DNA of 64,000 nt from Acetobacter oeni. GTDB taxonomy: Bacteria; Pseudomonadota; Alphaproteobacteria; Acetobacterales; Acetobacteraceae. Each line of letters opens with the position of its first letter. Within the stretch, counting starts at the first letter, position 1. The stretch spans positions 1 to 64,000 of the forward strand of contig NZ_WOTA01000019.1 of the NCBI RefSeq assembly GCF_011516825.1, given 5' to 3'. The notes beneath the pieces are model-generated. The model saw nothing but the letters and a program-made list of their open reading frames with translations, made no database searches and was not told where the DNA came from. A program made the translations under genes and the position numbers. Of the stretch, positions 11,455 through 20,949 are shown piece after piece.

Positions 11455-13293
11455 TCAATCATGCTTACTATTCATAAGGACGAAAAGCGGGAGCTGCTCC
11501 ATAGCCGGAACGGTGATAAGACCCTTATCGGTAATGCGAATATCCGGAATCACTGAAAGCGGGATCAGGTTGAAACCCATGTAAGGCAAGGTGCAGCCGA
11601 GTTCGCTCCATACCTGCTTCAGTTTTTCGGTCTGCTGCGCGACGATCCCTGCCCGTTCATCCGAGAGAAGCCCGGCGATGGGAAGCGGAACGAGCGCACT
11701 GACTTTGTTATCTGAAATAACCACGACGCCGCCCCGGCTGTCGCGCACGGTTTCTACGGCCAGACGCATGTCGGCTTCGTTCCGGCCGGCGACAATAATG
11801 TTGTGAGCATCGTGTCCGACGCTGCTGGCGACGGCACCTTCCGTAAGCCCGAAGCCGCGAAGGAGACCGTGTGCGACTCCTCCGTTCCGTCCGTGTCGTT
11901 CGAGCACCGTGACAAAACACAGGTCGTGTTTTTCGAGCAGCACGTCCCAGTTACGGGCTTCTTCAAGCGCAATCACCTCGTGGAGAAGCGCGATATCGCC
12001 CGGGCCGCTGATGCCGATCACATTAGCGTGACAGGGACCATCAGGCAGGGATGGGATGAGTTCGCCGATCTCAGGCAGAATTACGGTTCTGTATGCCGCC
12101 TCCGGGTAACGGTAGCGGGATTCGGAGAACTGACGGTCGAGAACCGGTGTGATTTTGCGGTCTGAGACGACATGACGGCCGCCATACCAGGTATCCTGAA
12201 CCTCCATGGCGTCATCGAGCAGGACAAGATCGGCGCGACGACCGCCGCCAAACCCACCGATTTCGTTATCCATGCCGAAACGGGTTGCGCCATGGAGGGA
12301 ACCCATACTCCATGCCGTTTCGGTCCTGATTCCGGCCATGATGGCCTGGCGTACGACCCAGTCCTGACCGAACAGAGACAGATCATCGGCGTCGCGATCA
12401 TCGGTGCAGACGCAGATACGCTTGGGATCGGCACCCATTTCGGTGATGGTTTTGATGGCTTCCGGCAGGGAATGCCAGGGTGTGGTGGGCGGGCCGCCGC
12501 GCAGAAAGATCCAGACTCCGGCTTCGAGCAGGTCGTCGGCTATTTCGCCGGTGATGGCTTCGTGCGTATCGGTGACGCCGGACGCGGCGTATGCGGCAAC
12601 GAATTCACGTCCGAAGACATGGCCGCTGACGGGATGACCGCGTTTGAGAGATTCAGCGACGATGGCGTGGCTGCGGTCGTCACCGTGGCAGAGCGGAACG
12701 AAATCCATTTTCTCGCCCAGAGCGACGGCTTCGGGCCAGCGATCGAAAAGAGCACCGATCTTCTCAGGCGTGAGATCGCCTCCGGCGGTTTCGCATTGTG
12801 GCGATGTAGCCGGGACAGTGCTGGGCACGGTCAGAAATACGTTGAGAGGGGCATGGCGGGCGTCTTCGAGCATCCATTCGATGCCCGCGACATCGGCGAC
12901 ATTTCCGATTTCGTGGCTGTCGCAGAAGATAGTGGTGGTGCCGTTAAGCAGGGCCGCTTCCGCATAGGCGCAGGCGGTCATCATACTGCTTTCGATATGC
13001 AGATGCGGGTCAACGAGGCCGGGGGCCAGGATGCCGCCCTGCATGTCTCTTACCTCACCCGGGGTCTGACCGGTTGCGCGCCAGCTTCCGGCCGGGCGAA
13101 GGGCGGCGATACGGCCACCGCTGATCCAGAGTTCACGATCGGTTAGCATCCGGTCTGAATAGGTTGAAAGAACCCTGGCTCCGGTCAGCACGAGGTCCGG
13201 AGCGGCACGGCCCGAGGCCACAGCAGCGAGTTGCCGGGTCATAGTGTGCAGCGGGGACACGGAGAAACGGGTCAGGGGCTGAATGTCTTGCAT
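11455..13293 (-). CDS. ade: adenine deaminase
   Basis: Amidohydrolase-superfamily adenine deaminase (adenine to hypoxanthine plus ammonia) of the Ade type, not the adenosine-deaminase-like type. The 612-residue length is normal. Seen are the metal-binding [11 protein letters not shown] segment near residue 100, [10 protein letters not shown] near residue 130, [27 protein letters not shown] in the centre, and the C-terminal [16 protein letters not shown] and [14 protein letters not shown] segments typical of the family. Metal ions (Mn/Fe) are expected from family knowledge. The start at 13293 or an internal Met at 13242 cannot be settled; neither has a good ribosome-binding site. It serves purine salvage or nitrogen scavenging. 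Confidence 0.94.
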   Translation of the reverse strand: MQDIQPLTRFSVSPLHTMTRQLAAVASGRAAPDLVLTGARVLSTYSDRMLTDRELWISGGRIAALRPAGSWRATGQTPGEVRDMQGGILAPGLVDPHLHIESSMMTACAYAEAALLNGTTTIFCDSHEIGNVADVAGIEWMLEDARHAPLNVFLTVPSTVPATSPQCETAGGDLTPEKIGALFDRWPEAVALGEKMDFVPLCHGDDRSHAIVAESLKRGHPVSGHVFGREFVAAYAASGVTDTHEAITGEIADDLLEAGVWIFLRGGPPTTPWHSLPEAIKTITEMGADPKRICVCTDDRDADDLSLFGQDWVVRQAIMAGIRTETAWSMGSLHGATRFGMDNEIGGFGGGRRADLVLLDDAMEVQDTWYGGRHVVSDRKITPVLDRQFSESRYRYPEAAYRTVILPEIGELIPSLPDGPCHANVIGISGPGDIALLHEVIALEEARNWDVLLEKHDLCFVTVLERHGRNGGVAHGLLRGFGLTEGAVASSVGHDAHNIIVAGRNEADMRLAVETVRDSRGGVVVISDNKVSALVPLPIAGLLSDERAGIVAQQTEKLKQVWSELGCTLPYMGFNLIPLSVIPDIRITDKGLITVPAMEQLPLFVLMNSKHD

Positions 13294-13441
13294 GACAGAA
13301 GTATAACGCCCGCCGTGGTTTTTGTCTCGCGAACAGAACCACTTTTAACTTTACGGCGGTTTGTGGGGAGCGGGTCGTGAAAGTGACAGGCGGCGGACGC
13401 AAACCATGAATGCAGGGGATGGTTTTTCACAACCTGCGCTA

Positions 13442-13457
13442 TTTTTTTTGGGGGGGG
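13442..13457. repeat. T8-G8 homopolymer tract
   Basis: Eight T are followed directly by eight G in the gap between ade and a small membrane-protein gene. Such tracts are prone to slippage during replication and also to sequencing error. It lies about 150 nt upstream of the ade start on the minus strand, where a length change could alter promoter spacing; this is speculative. Confidence 0.6.
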
Positions 13458-13561
13458 TGCACGACTTCCGGAGCGAAAGGAGTTCCTATGCAGGCGCCGT
13501 TACCCGAGTTCCGGTCTCTGACAAACGGAAATATCAGATAAGTTCGGCAGACGGAATGGCT

Positions 13562-13690
13562 TTAACCGCCGGGCAGTGACCAGTCGAGCCACGCCATGAG
13601 GCCGACGAAGACAATGAGGATTCCATGCATGACGAGCAGCGCCCGCATGGAAATGATTGGCACATCGTTCTTCGTTTCTTTTTTTGCCAT
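13562..13690 (-). CDS. small single-pass membrane protein, 42 residues
   Basis: A 42-codon ORF on the minus strand runs from an ATG at 13690 to a TAA at 13562, preceded by GGAG at 8-9 nt spacing. The first 16 residues are polar and lysine-rich (MAKKETKNDVP). One hydrophobic helix follows, about residues 17-35 (ALLVMHGILIVFVGLMAWL), then a short tail DWSLPGG. The positive N-terminus suggests N-in topology. I do not recognise a family. It lies 48 nt downstream of the flavin reductase gene on the same strand and may be co-transcribed with it. Confidence 0.6.
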   Translation of the reverse strand: MAKKETKNDVPIISMRALLVMHGILIVFVGLMAWLDWSLPGG

Positions 13691-13738
13691 TTGCGTTCAC
13701 TCCGCTGTGTATGTCACCGGCACATGTCGTTCCGGGAG

Positions 13739-14284
13739 CTACTTAGCCTCGATATGGGGAAGATGGTGATAGGCGCGATTAAAATAGACCAGACCGCCGG
13801 TCGGACCGCCAAGCCGCAAGGCATCGACAGCGCCGAAAATGACACTGTGGGTTCCGACTTCCACGATCTGGCTGATGCGGCAGTCCAGAGAGACCGTGGC
13901 TTCTTCCAGGACCGGCGCACCGGTTTCCAATGTCGTCCAGTGTCCTTCCTGAAATCGCTCTATCATATCGAATGCGCCGGCAAAACGCTCTGAAAGCGGG
14001 CCCTGGGTGCCGGAGAGCACATTAACGCACATGGCGGCATTGACGGTGAAAGCCGGACGGACGCGGGCGGAACGATTGAGGCAGACGAGGAGTGTTGGCG
14101 GCGTATCCGTAACCGAGCAGACGGCTGAAGCTGTAAAGCCGGTCGCATTATCAAGCGTTCCGGTTGTCACGATGGTTACTGCCGCGCCCATGCGCGCCAT
14201 TGCTTCCCGAAAGGCACCGGTTTCAACCGCCACGCTGCTGCTCCTGCTCTTGTCCGGCCTGAACCCGGCTCCTGAAGTGTTCAC
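13739..14284 (-). CDS. flavin reductase family protein (HpaC/RutF type)
   Basis: A 181-residue protein with the FMN-binding split-barrel pattern of NAD(P)H:flavin reductases. It has FREAMARMGAAVTIVTT at the N-terminus, GFTASAVCSVTDTPPTLLVCLNRSA in the flavin-binding part, a NVLSG segment, ERF and the closing LVYFNRAYH segment. Such enzymes supply reduced FMN/FAD to a two-component monooxygenase; no monooxygenase partner is adjacent, so the partner is unknown. The start is a GTG at 14284. The first 25 residues before the domain are poorly conserved, so a later start is possible. It is divergent from the hydrolase gene at 14382. Confidence 0.87.
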   Translation of the reverse strand: MNTSGAGFRPDKSRSSSVAVETGAFREAMARMGAAVTIVTTGTLDNATGFTASAVCSVTDTPPTLLVCLNRSARVRPAFTVNAAMCVNVLSGTQGPLSERFAGAFDMIERFQEGHWTTLETGAPVLEEATVSLDCRISQIVEVGTHSVIFGAVDALRLGGPTGGLVYFNRAYHHLPHIEAK

Positions 14285-14381
14285 CCGTACGGGATTCCGG
14301 GGATTGTCACAACCGGATATAAAGAACTCATGAATGCACCGGACCGCAGGCTATGGCGGTCGTGGAACAGGAGTATACGTC

Positions 14382-15452
14382 ATGACGGAAGTTCTTTCAG
14401 CAGATGGCGCCAGTCGTCCCTTTTTTACTGAACGACACGGTCATCTTGCACGCATGACCCTCGATATGCCGAAGAAGCTGAATGCGATCGACGCGGCGAC
14501 AGCGGAGGAGATGCTGACTGTTCTGGATCGCTGGCGGGACGACGCTGACATTCATACTGTTCTTCTCGATTCATCTTCACCACGGGCTTTCTGTGCTGGC
14601 GGAGATATCCGGGCGATCAGGGACATTATCGCGCGCAGCGGCTCTGTCGCGGCTCATACGAGCATGGCGATTCCTTACCGGACGATGCTGGCGATTGCCC
14701 GCTATCCGAAGCCGGTCGTGACTGTGATGGACGGTATTGCAATGGGGGGCGGGATCGGGTTTGGCGCGCACGCGCGACACCGGATCGTTACGGAGCGGTC
14801 GACTCTGGCGATGCCTGAAACAGCGATCGGTCTGACGCCGGATGCGGGAGGAGGCTGGCGGCTGGCACATGCGGACCCGGCTTATGGTCTGAGATTCGCA
14901 CTCACAGGCGCGCGCATGAACGGGATACAGGCTGTAGCGACGGGGTTTGCGGATCACCTGCTTCACTCGGACAATCTGCCGTCTCTGACGGAAGCACTGA
15001 CGAATGTAACTGAGGACAGGATCAATCATGTTTTGCAGGAGCTTGCGGAGATACAGGCCGGAGAAGCTGGCCTGCCTGCCGGTTCCGTGACGGTTTATGA
15101 TGTGCTGCCCCTGACGCCTGCCGAAGGATTGCCGGTTGTGATGCAGCGCCTTGAGAATGTCATTGCAGCAGGCGGCGACGTGGCCTGGGCCGAAGGAGAT
15201 CTTGCCGCTCTGAAGGCTGCGTGCCCTTTTTCACTGCACGTAACATGGCTGATGCAGCAGAAGCTGGCGGATATCGAAATGATTACGGACGGGTTTTCGC
15301 TGGAAAGCAGTGCGGTCGGGCATATGCTGGCACGGAAGGATTTTTCTGAAGGCGTGCGGGCGCGTGTCATCGACAAAGATAACACCCCTGTCTGGAGTCC
15401 TGCTTCGATTGCTGCCGTGGATGCTGATGAGGCGAAGCAATGCGCGGCGTAG
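14382..15452 (+). CDS. 3-hydroxyisobutyryl-CoA hydrolase / enoyl-CoA hydratase family
   Basis: Crotonase-fold protein of 356 residues, longer than ordinary enoyl-CoA hydratases and typical of 3-hydroxyisobutyryl-CoA hydrolase (valine degradation). Diagnostic segments are RAFCAGGDIRAI (first oxyanion-hole strand), MDGIAMGGGIGFG (second), and MPETAIGLTPDAGGGWRLA with the catalytic Glu. The C-terminal helical part with FSEGVRARVIDKDNTPVW is also typical. The ATG at 14382 has AGGAG about 9 nt upstream; the open frame further 5' is not used. No valine-degradation neighbour is seen, so the specific substrate is inferred from family resemblance. Confidence 0.86.
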   Translation: MTEVLSADGASRPFFTERHGHLARMTLDMPKKLNAIDAATAEEMLTVLDRWRDDADIHTVLLDSSSPRAFCAGGDIRAIRDIIARSGSVAAHTSMAIPYRTMLAIARYPKPVVTVMDGIAMGGGIGFGAHARHRIVTERSTLAMPETAIGLTPDAGGGWRLAHADPAYGLRFALTGARMNGIQAVATGFADHLLHSDNLPSLTEALTNVTEDRINHVLQELAEIQAGEAGLPAGSVTVYDVLPLTPAEGLPVVMQRLENVIAAGGDVAWAEGDLAALKAACPFSLHVTWLMQQKLADIEMITDGFSLESSAVGHMLARKDFSEGVRARVIDKDNTPVWSPASIAAVDADEAKQCAA

Positions 15453-15576
15453 ACGGCACGGCCTTCTTCATATTTCCGGATGTAAAATGCGGTTCGTACT
15501 TTGAAATAATACCGGGCTGATGTCTGGAAAACAGTATCCTCTGAAAACAGACAGGTTTTTTAGCGAGATATAAAAT

Positions 15577-15912
15577 TCAGTAGCTGTTCTGAGAGGATGG
15601 GGGCACGTTTGTGTAAGACTTATTAAGGCGGACGGCATTCTGTTCCGCTGTCAGCCCGGTGGGGCCTTCCGCCACATTGCGGGCGACATTAGGCATCAGG
15701 TCCGGGCGGCTCCAGCAATCGACCCCGCTCCATCCTGCCGTGCAGTAAGGCTGCGGCGGTGGCGGTGTCTCAGGAGGCGAACACCAGCCGGTTCCCTTCT
15801 CCAGTTCCGTCGCGGTGCAGTCGCGTCCCATGGCGAAGCTGCCTATTTGCGGCGCTGAGCAGCCGCTGAGCAGCAAAAAAACGGCAGAAAAAAAGAAGCG
15901 GGTGCTGGACAT
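15577..15912 (-). CDS. hypothetical lipoprotein
   Basis: A 111-residue protein starting MSSTRFFFSAVFLLLSGCS, a lipoprotein signal peptide with lipobox LLSGC, so it is probably anchored to the outer membrane. The mature part is short, with several Cys (DCTAT, GWCSP, PYCTAGWSG, DCWSRP) and a proline run (ETPPPPQP). The start at 15912 is chosen because the signal peptide begins there; the frame is open 15 codons further. I do not recognise a family. The four or five mature cysteines could form disulfides in the periplasm. It is convergent with the hydrolase gene. Confidence 0.75.
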   Translation of the reverse strand: MSSTRFFFSAVFLLLSGCSAPQIGSFAMGRDCTATELEKGTGWCSPPETPPPPQPYCTAGWSGVDCWSRPDLMPNVARNVAEGPTGLTAEQNAVRLNKSYTNVPPSSQNSY

Positions 15913-16116
15913 AAAAGAGAGTATGGAGCCGGGAGGTGAAGAAACGCTTACCGGCACGGTTATGTCGCATATTTTGCAGGGATGCCGTTTGCTGCATTCC
16001 TGATGCGCGGCTATTGTCCTGCGGATAAGGGTTTTGTGCCGATCTGTCCGTGTTCCGCGACACTGAGGCGCGCATCCGATGAAAGCAGGGCATCAGCCCG
16101 CAGATAAAGAGAATAT

Positions 16117-16812
16117 GTGCCGGTGGTCGACGAAATTTTCAGAGAAGTGGACGATGAATTGCGGGCCGAGCGCATCCGGCGTCTGGCCAGACGATTTGCG
16201 GGGCTGGGGCTGGGAATTGTCGTTCTTGCCGGTGCGGGTGCCGGTGGATGGGAGTATTACCGCTCAACGCAACAGGCGCGGGCGGAGCAGGCCTCCCTCA
16301 CCTATTTTAAAGCACTTCATGACGCAGGAATGGACGAGTCCGCGAGCGGAGCGAGTGCGCCGCTGACGGGTGTGCAGAAAAAGGGTCTTGCATCGCTGAC
16401 GCAGCTCAGTGGCGTGGCGCCTGCCGGGCTTGCCACTTTATCGAAGCTGAGGGTTGCGGCGGCCAGCGCGGCGCATGGCGATGTGCAGAGTGCTCTGACG
16501 ACATGGAATTCCATCGCTGCCGACCGACAGGCGGATCGTAATCTGCGCGACCTCGCCACATTACTCTGGTGTCAGTGGCAGATCGATTCCGGCGATGTGG
16601 CGACGGTCCGTTCGCGCCTTTCGCTGCTGACCGATAACGGCAAGCCGTATGCCGCGCTGGCTAATGAGGCGCTGGCAACCCTTGATATCCGCGAGGGACA
16701 GGATAAGTCGGCGCGTGGCCGTCTGACCCGCCTGACGCAGGATTTCGCTGCGCCTGAAGGTGTTCGTATGCGTGCCAACGCCCTGTTGCAGACGCTTGGC
16801 CAGGCTGGCTGA
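16117..16812 (+). CDS. YfgM-like membrane-anchored TPR protein
   Basis: A 231-residue protein with a short cytoplasmic N-terminus (VDEIFREVDDELRAERIRRL), one transmembrane helix near residues 25-45 (FAGLGLGIVVLAGAGAGGWEYY) and a periplasmic helical-repeat domain. This is the architecture of YfgM, an ancillary partner of SecYEG and periplasmic chaperones. Its place directly before bamB and der matches the yfgM-bamB-der order in other proteobacteria and supports the call. The start is a GTG at 16117. The gap to bamB is about 65 nt, so the three genes form one operon. I infer a role in envelope protein biogenesis. Confidence 0.85.
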   Translation: MPVVDEIFREVDDELRAERIRRLARRFAGLGLGIVVLAGAGAGGWEYYRSTQQARAEQASLTYFKALHDAGMDESASGASAPLTGVQKKGLASLTQLSGVAPAGLATLSKLRVAAASAAHGDVQSALTTWNSIAADRQADRNLRDLATLLWCQWQIDSGDVATVRSRLSLLTDNGKPYAALANEALATLDIREGQDKSARGRLTRLTQDFAAPEGVRMRANALLQTLGQAG

Positions 16813-16878
16813 GCGTTCGTTATTTCCACTTCATTCAGAGACCGACCCGCCGTGTCCCAGCCGCTCGAAAGCGATCCG

Positions 16879-18270
16879 ATGTCCAGATGTCCTCGTAACA
16901 GCCGCCGCGGCTTTCTTCGCACATTGCTTGCCGGCGCAGCGGTTGTTCCCGGCCTGGCGGCGTGCAGTGTCTTTGACGATGATGAAAAGCCGATTCTGGC
17001 CGGGCACCGTATTCCGGTCGTCAGCGGGCGGAACGGACTGATAGTACAGAAGACCAGCGACCCTCTGACGCCGATTACAATTCCGGCGTCTTTCCAGTCT
17101 GTAGACTGGCCGATCAGTGGCCGCGTACCGTCTCATGTCTCGACCAATTATGCCTGGAACGGTCTGAAAGAGCGGTGGTCGAAGTCGATTGGTCACAGTA
17201 TATCCGAGCCGGATTTTCTGGCGTTCGCTGCGTTGGGCTCGAACGGGCGCGGTGTTATTCAGGCGACCCCGGTCATTCATCAGGGCCGGATTTTCACGAT
17301 GGACGCCATCGGGAATGTACATGGCTACACATGGCCAGCCATGAACCACCTCTGGCACTTCAATCCAAAGTCTCACAAGTTGCAGTCGAGCAATATCGGT
17401 GGGGGTCTGGGGGCCGCCGGTGACACGCTTTATATCGTCGACGGCATTTCCGAGACCGTGGCCGTGGAAGCGGCGACCGGTGCGGTCAAATGGCGGATGA
17501 ATGTCGGGACGCCCGGCCGCTCGGCGCCGACGATTGTGGACGGACGGCTGTTCTTCGGGACAATTGACGAGCGGTTTTTTGCACTGGACGCGACCAGCGG
17601 GCACCAGCTCTGGGATTATAATGCCTCACCGGCTGATACGGTGATGTTTGGGCAGCCTGCCCCGGCGGTAACCGACGGGGTGGTGCTCACCGGCTTTGGC
17701 TCCGGCGATCTGGTTGCGCTTCGCGCGGAAAGTGGCGAGGTTGTCTGGAGTGATACGCTGGGCAATCCTGGCGGGCAGAGCACCGTGCTGGATTTTGCCT
17801 GCGTGCGCAGCATGCCGGTGATTGCCGGTGGCACGGCCTATGCCATGAGCGTGGCACGGATGATGGTGGCAATTGACATGCGATCAGGGCGCAGGCTCTG
17901 GGAGCGTGCGATTGCGGGACAGAATCCGATCCTTTGTGCAGGCGACTGGCTGTTTATTATCAGCATGGACGATCAGGTTGCCTGTCTTGACCGGATTACG
18001 GGGCAGGTTCGCTGGATTACGCAGCTTCGTCAGTATATCCGGGTTGATGCGCGCAAGGACGGCGTGACCTGGACGGGTCCTGCACTGGCCGGCGGAAAGC
18101 TGATCTGTATCAGCACATTGCCTGAGAACGGTATTGTGACGCTTGATCCTGTGACCGGCAAAATACTTTCTCTGGATAAAATGCCGGCGGAAACGACGGT
18201 CGAACCTATTTTCTCCGATGGCCAGATGCTGGTCATCGATAACCGGGGCGTTCTTACCTCTTATGGCTGA
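16879..18270 (+). CDS. bamB: outer-membrane assembly lipoprotein BamB (PQQ-like beta-propeller)
   Basis: A lipoprotein with an eight-bladed beta-propeller, part of the BAM complex that inserts outer-membrane beta-barrels. Repeated propeller signatures are visible: VAVEAATGAVKWR, FALDATSGHQLWDY, VALRAESGEVVW, VAIDMRSGRRLWE, ACLDRITGQVRW. The signal peptide is unusual: NSRRGFLRTLLAG...GLAAC carries a twin-arginine motif (S-R-R-x-F-L) before the lipobox, so export may go through Tat. The start at ATG 16879 puts this motif near residue 7; a GTG at 16852 is also open. The last 8 nt overlap the der start, indicating translational coupling. Confidence 0.9.
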   Translation: MSRCPRNSRRGFLRTLLAGAAVVPGLAACSVFDDDEKPILAGHRIPVVSGRNGLIVQKTSDPLTPITIPASFQSVDWPISGRVPSHVSTNYAWNGLKERWSKSIGHSISEPDFLAFAALGSNGRGVIQATPVIHQGRIFTMDAIGNVHGYTWPAMNHLWHFNPKSHKLQSSNIGGGLGAAGDTLYIVDGISETVAVEAATGAVKWRMNVGTPGRSAPTIVDGRLFFGTIDERFFALDATSGHQLWDYNASPADTVMFGQPAPAVTDGVVLTGFGSGDLVALRAESGEVVWSDTLGNPGGQSTVLDFACVRSMPVIAGGTAYAMSVARMMVAIDMRSGRRLWERAIAGQNPILCAGDWLFIISMDDQVACLDRITGQVRWITQLRQYIRVDARKDGVTWTGPALAGGKLICISTLPENGIVTLDPVTGKILSLDKMPAETTVEPIFSDGQMLVIDNRGVLTSYG

Positions 18271-19852
18271 TCAGAAACGCTCCGGGCGCACGACCCGGTC
18301 ACGCACACAAAGGTCGCCGATGCGGCCGGAGCCGGCGCTTCCTGTCTCAGGACTGCCAACGGTTGCGATTGCCGGTCGCCCGAATGTCGGCAAATCAACG
18401 CTGTTTAACCGGCTGGTTGGCCGGCGTCAGGCGATTGTAGCGGATACGCCCGGTGTAACGCGGGATCGCAAAGAGGCTGAAGCGGTTCTGCGGGGCCGCA
18501 TGGTGAGGCTGATTGATACGGCGGGTCTGGAAGAGGCGGCACCGGACTCATTGTTCGGACGGATGCGGGCCTCGTCTGAGATGGCCGTGCTTGAGGCGGA
18601 TGTGGTGCTGTTCTGCATTGATGCCCGCTCCGGCATTACGCCGGCTGACGAGCATTTTGCGACCTGGCTGAGAAAACAGAATCGTCCGGTCATGCTGGTG
18701 GCCAACAAGGCGGAGGGCAAATCCGGAGCGGCTGCGGCGATGGAGGCTTTTTCGCTCGGACTGGGAACGCCGATTGCGGTGTCGGCTGAGCACGGCGAAG
18801 GGATTGCGGATCTCATGAGCGAGATCGCGGAGGCTCTGCCGCCTCCGACTGAAGCTGAAAAAGCGGCTGAAGAGATACCGGCCCGGCGACGCAGAGCTAA
18901 AAAAGTCGAGAAAAAAGAAGAGCCTTCTCTCAGCTTTGCCGCTCTGACGGGACCGGACGAACCTTCAGACGATACGGCTCCGGATGAGTTTGCTGACGAG
19001 GCTGTCTTTATAGAAGACGAAACGGCGGCGCCGGGACGCCTCAGGATTGCTTTTGTCGGACGACCGAACGCGGGAAAATCGACGCTGCTGAACCGGGTTC
19101 TTGGCGAGGAGCGAATGATTACCGGGCCGGAACCGGGTCTGACGCGGGATTCGGTGGCTGTGATGGTCAGCGACGAGCATGGCGAGGTTCAGGTTGTCGA
19201 TACGGCCGGTTTGCGGCGCAAGGCCCGGATCGATGAAAAGCTGGAGAAGATGTCGACATCCGCGACGATTGAGGCGCTGAAACTTGCGGAAGTTGTGGTG
19301 CTGGTCGTGGATGCGACGCTGGGGCTGCATGAGCAGGATCTGCAGATCGCGCGTCTTGTCGAGCGCGAAGGTCGCGGGTGCGTGCTGGCCCTGAACAAGT
19401 GGGATGCGGTTGAGGATCGGGTTGCCGTCCGGAAGGCCATTTTTGATCGTCTTGAGATCTCGCTGACGCAGATGCGCGGGCTTGAGGTTGTGGCATTCTC
19501 GGCGAAGACCGGGGCTGGTGTTCAGAAGCTGCTGCCAGCGGTTCGCCGGACGGCGGAGATCTGGAACACCCGTGTCCCGACCGGCGAGTTGAATCGCTGG
19601 TTTGATGCTGTTCTGGACAGACACCCGCCTCCGCTGGTGAGCGGGCGCCGGCTGAAGCTGCGTTATATCACGCAGGTGAAGAGCAGACCTCCGACATTTG
19701 TGGTGTTCGGGACAAGAGCGGAGATGCTGCCGGAGGATTACCGTCGTTATCTGGTCAATGGATTGCGTGAAAGCTTCGGGCTGACCGGAGTACCATTGCG
19801 CTTGCAGTTACGCGGGACGAAGAATCCTTATGCGGACGATGACGGTCGCTGA
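18263..19852 (+). CDS. der: GTPase Der (EngA)
   Basis: Essential ribosome-assembly GTPase with two tandem G domains. The first has GRPNVGKSTLFNRL near residue 35 with DTPGVTRDR. The second has GRPNAGKSTLLNRVLGE near residue 270 with VVDTAGLRRKARI and NKWD. A C-terminal KH-like domain closes the protein (VVFGTRAEMLPEDYRRYLVNGLRE). The linker between the G domains is long and charged (roughly residues 195-260, Lys/Glu-rich). The ATG at 18263 overlaps bamB by 8 nt; an ATG at 18320 nearer the first G domain is an alternative. At 529 residues it is longer than E. coli Der because of the N-terminal tail and the linker. Confidence 0.96.
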   Translation: MADQKRSGRTTRSRTQRSPMRPEPALPVSGLPTVAIAGRPNVGKSTLFNRLVGRRQAIVADTPGVTRDRKEAEAVLRGRMVRLIDTAGLEEAAPDSLFGRMRASSEMAVLEADVVLFCIDARSGITPADEHFATWLRKQNRPVMLVANKAEGKSGAAAAMEAFSLGLGTPIAVSAEHGEGIADLMSEIAEALPPPTEAEKAAEEIPARRRRAKKVEKKEEPSLSFAALTGPDEPSDDTAPDEFADEAVFIEDETAAPGRLRIAFVGRPNAGKSTLLNRVLGEERMITGPEPGLTRDSVAVMVSDEHGEVQVVDTAGLRRKARIDEKLEKMSTSATIEALKLAEVVVLVVDATLGLHEQDLQIARLVEREGRGCVLALNKWDAVEDRVAVRKAIFDRLEISLTQMRGLEVVAFSAKTGAGVQKLLPAVRRTAEIWNTRVPTGELNRWFDAVLDRHPPPLVSGRRLKLRYITQVKSRPPTFVVFGTRAEMLPEDYRRYLVNGLRESFGLTGVPLRLQLRGTKNPYADDDGR

Positions 19853-19977
19853 GCCCCGGGGGCCTGCGTCTGTACGACTGTGTTGGCCGCAGGGTCGGCT
19901 GCTTTTTGCGCAAGACATGGTATTTTTGACCGGCTCTGTTCCGTTACAGGCTTTACGGCAGAGCCCGACCGGCCGGG

Positions 19978-20919
19978 ATGGCTGACGCTGTGATACGGAC
20001 GCTGTCTCTTGTTGTTCCGTTTTATAACGAGGGTTCCGGCGTCACGTATTTTGCGCAGACCATTCTTCCTGTCCTGGAATCGATTCCGGACACATGCTGG
20101 GAAATTGTTTGTATTGATGATGGCAGCCGCGATGATACGCTGACACATCTGATCGCGCTGGCAGAACTGGATACGCGGTTCCGGGTTCTGGAGTTCTCGC
20201 GGAATTTCGGAAAAGAAGCGGCGATGAGCGCGGGAATAGATGCAGCGCTCGGTGACGCCGTTGTTCTGCTCGATGCTGATCTTCAGGACCCGCCCGAACT
20301 GATACCTGATATGGTTCAGGTCTGGCGCGGCGGGGCGGATGTCGTTCTCGGAAAGCGCATGGACCGGTCTTCCGACAGCTATATCAAGCGTAAAACGGCT
20401 GGCTGGTTCTACAGGCTTCACAACACGATGACTCAGGTTCGCCTGCCTGAAAATGTTGGCGATTTTCGTCTCATGGATCGCTCCGTTGTGGAAGCTCTGA
20501 AAAGGCTGCCGGAACGTCAGCGTTTTATGAAAGGCCTCTTTGCCTGGGTAGGGTTTCGGACGACCACACTGGAGTACGTGCGGCCGGCGCGAACTGTGGG
20601 AGCAACGAAATTTTCGGTGCTGTCATTATGGAATCTTGCGATTGAAGGACTGACCAGTTTTTCGACATTTCCGATCCGGCTCTGGACCTATCTCGGGACG
20701 GCAGGTGCTGTTCTGGCATTATTTTACGGTTTCTATATTGCTGTGAGGACAGTGATCGAGGGCAATCCGGTGCCGGGCTATGCCTCTCTTTTCGTGGCGA
20801 TCACATTTTTTGGGAGTATTCAGATTATCAGTATCGGTATGCTTGGTGAGTATATCGGTCGTATTTATATGGAGACGAAGCAACGTCCGCTTTATATTGT
20901 CAGGCGCACGTATAACTGA
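19978..20919 (+). CDS. polyprenyl-phosphate glycosyltransferase (GT2, GtrB/ArnC type)
   Basis: Membrane-anchored family-2 glycosyltransferase, 313 residues. The N-terminal GT-A domain has LVVPFYNEGSG, IDDGSRDDT, FSRNFGKEAAMSAG and the DxD-type VLLDADLQDPPE segment. Two transmembrane helices follow near residues 230-255 and 265-285, then a LGEYIGRIYMETKQRPLY tail. This layout is that of GtrB, ArnC and DPM-like enzymes, which load a sugar onto undecaprenyl phosphate for a GT-C transferase. A GT-C-like membrane protein is encoded convergently 30 nt away at 20950-22707 and is a candidate partner. The start has only a weak ribosome-binding site. Confidence 0.9.
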   Translation: MADAVIRTLSLVVPFYNEGSGVTYFAQTILPVLESIPDTCWEIVCIDDGSRDDTLTHLIALAELDTRFRVLEFSRNFGKEAAMSAGIDAALGDAVVLLDADLQDPPELIPDMVQVWRGGADVVLGKRMDRSSDSYIKRKTAGWFYRLHNTMTQVRLPENVGDFRLMDRSVVEALKRLPERQRFMKGLFAWVGFRTTTLEYVRPARTVGATKFSVLSLWNLAIEGLTSFSTFPIRLWTYLGTAGAVLALFYGFYIAVRTVIEGNPVPGYASLFVAITFFGSIQIISIGMLGEYIGRIYMETKQRPLYIVRRTYN

Positions 20920-20949
20920 ATCGTCTCATCTCCGGTGCCGTCGATCAGA

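Noticed and set aside
12172-13146. 324-codon plus-strand ORF opposite ade
   Set aside because: It is antisense to adenine deaminase, without a domain or ribosome-binding site.
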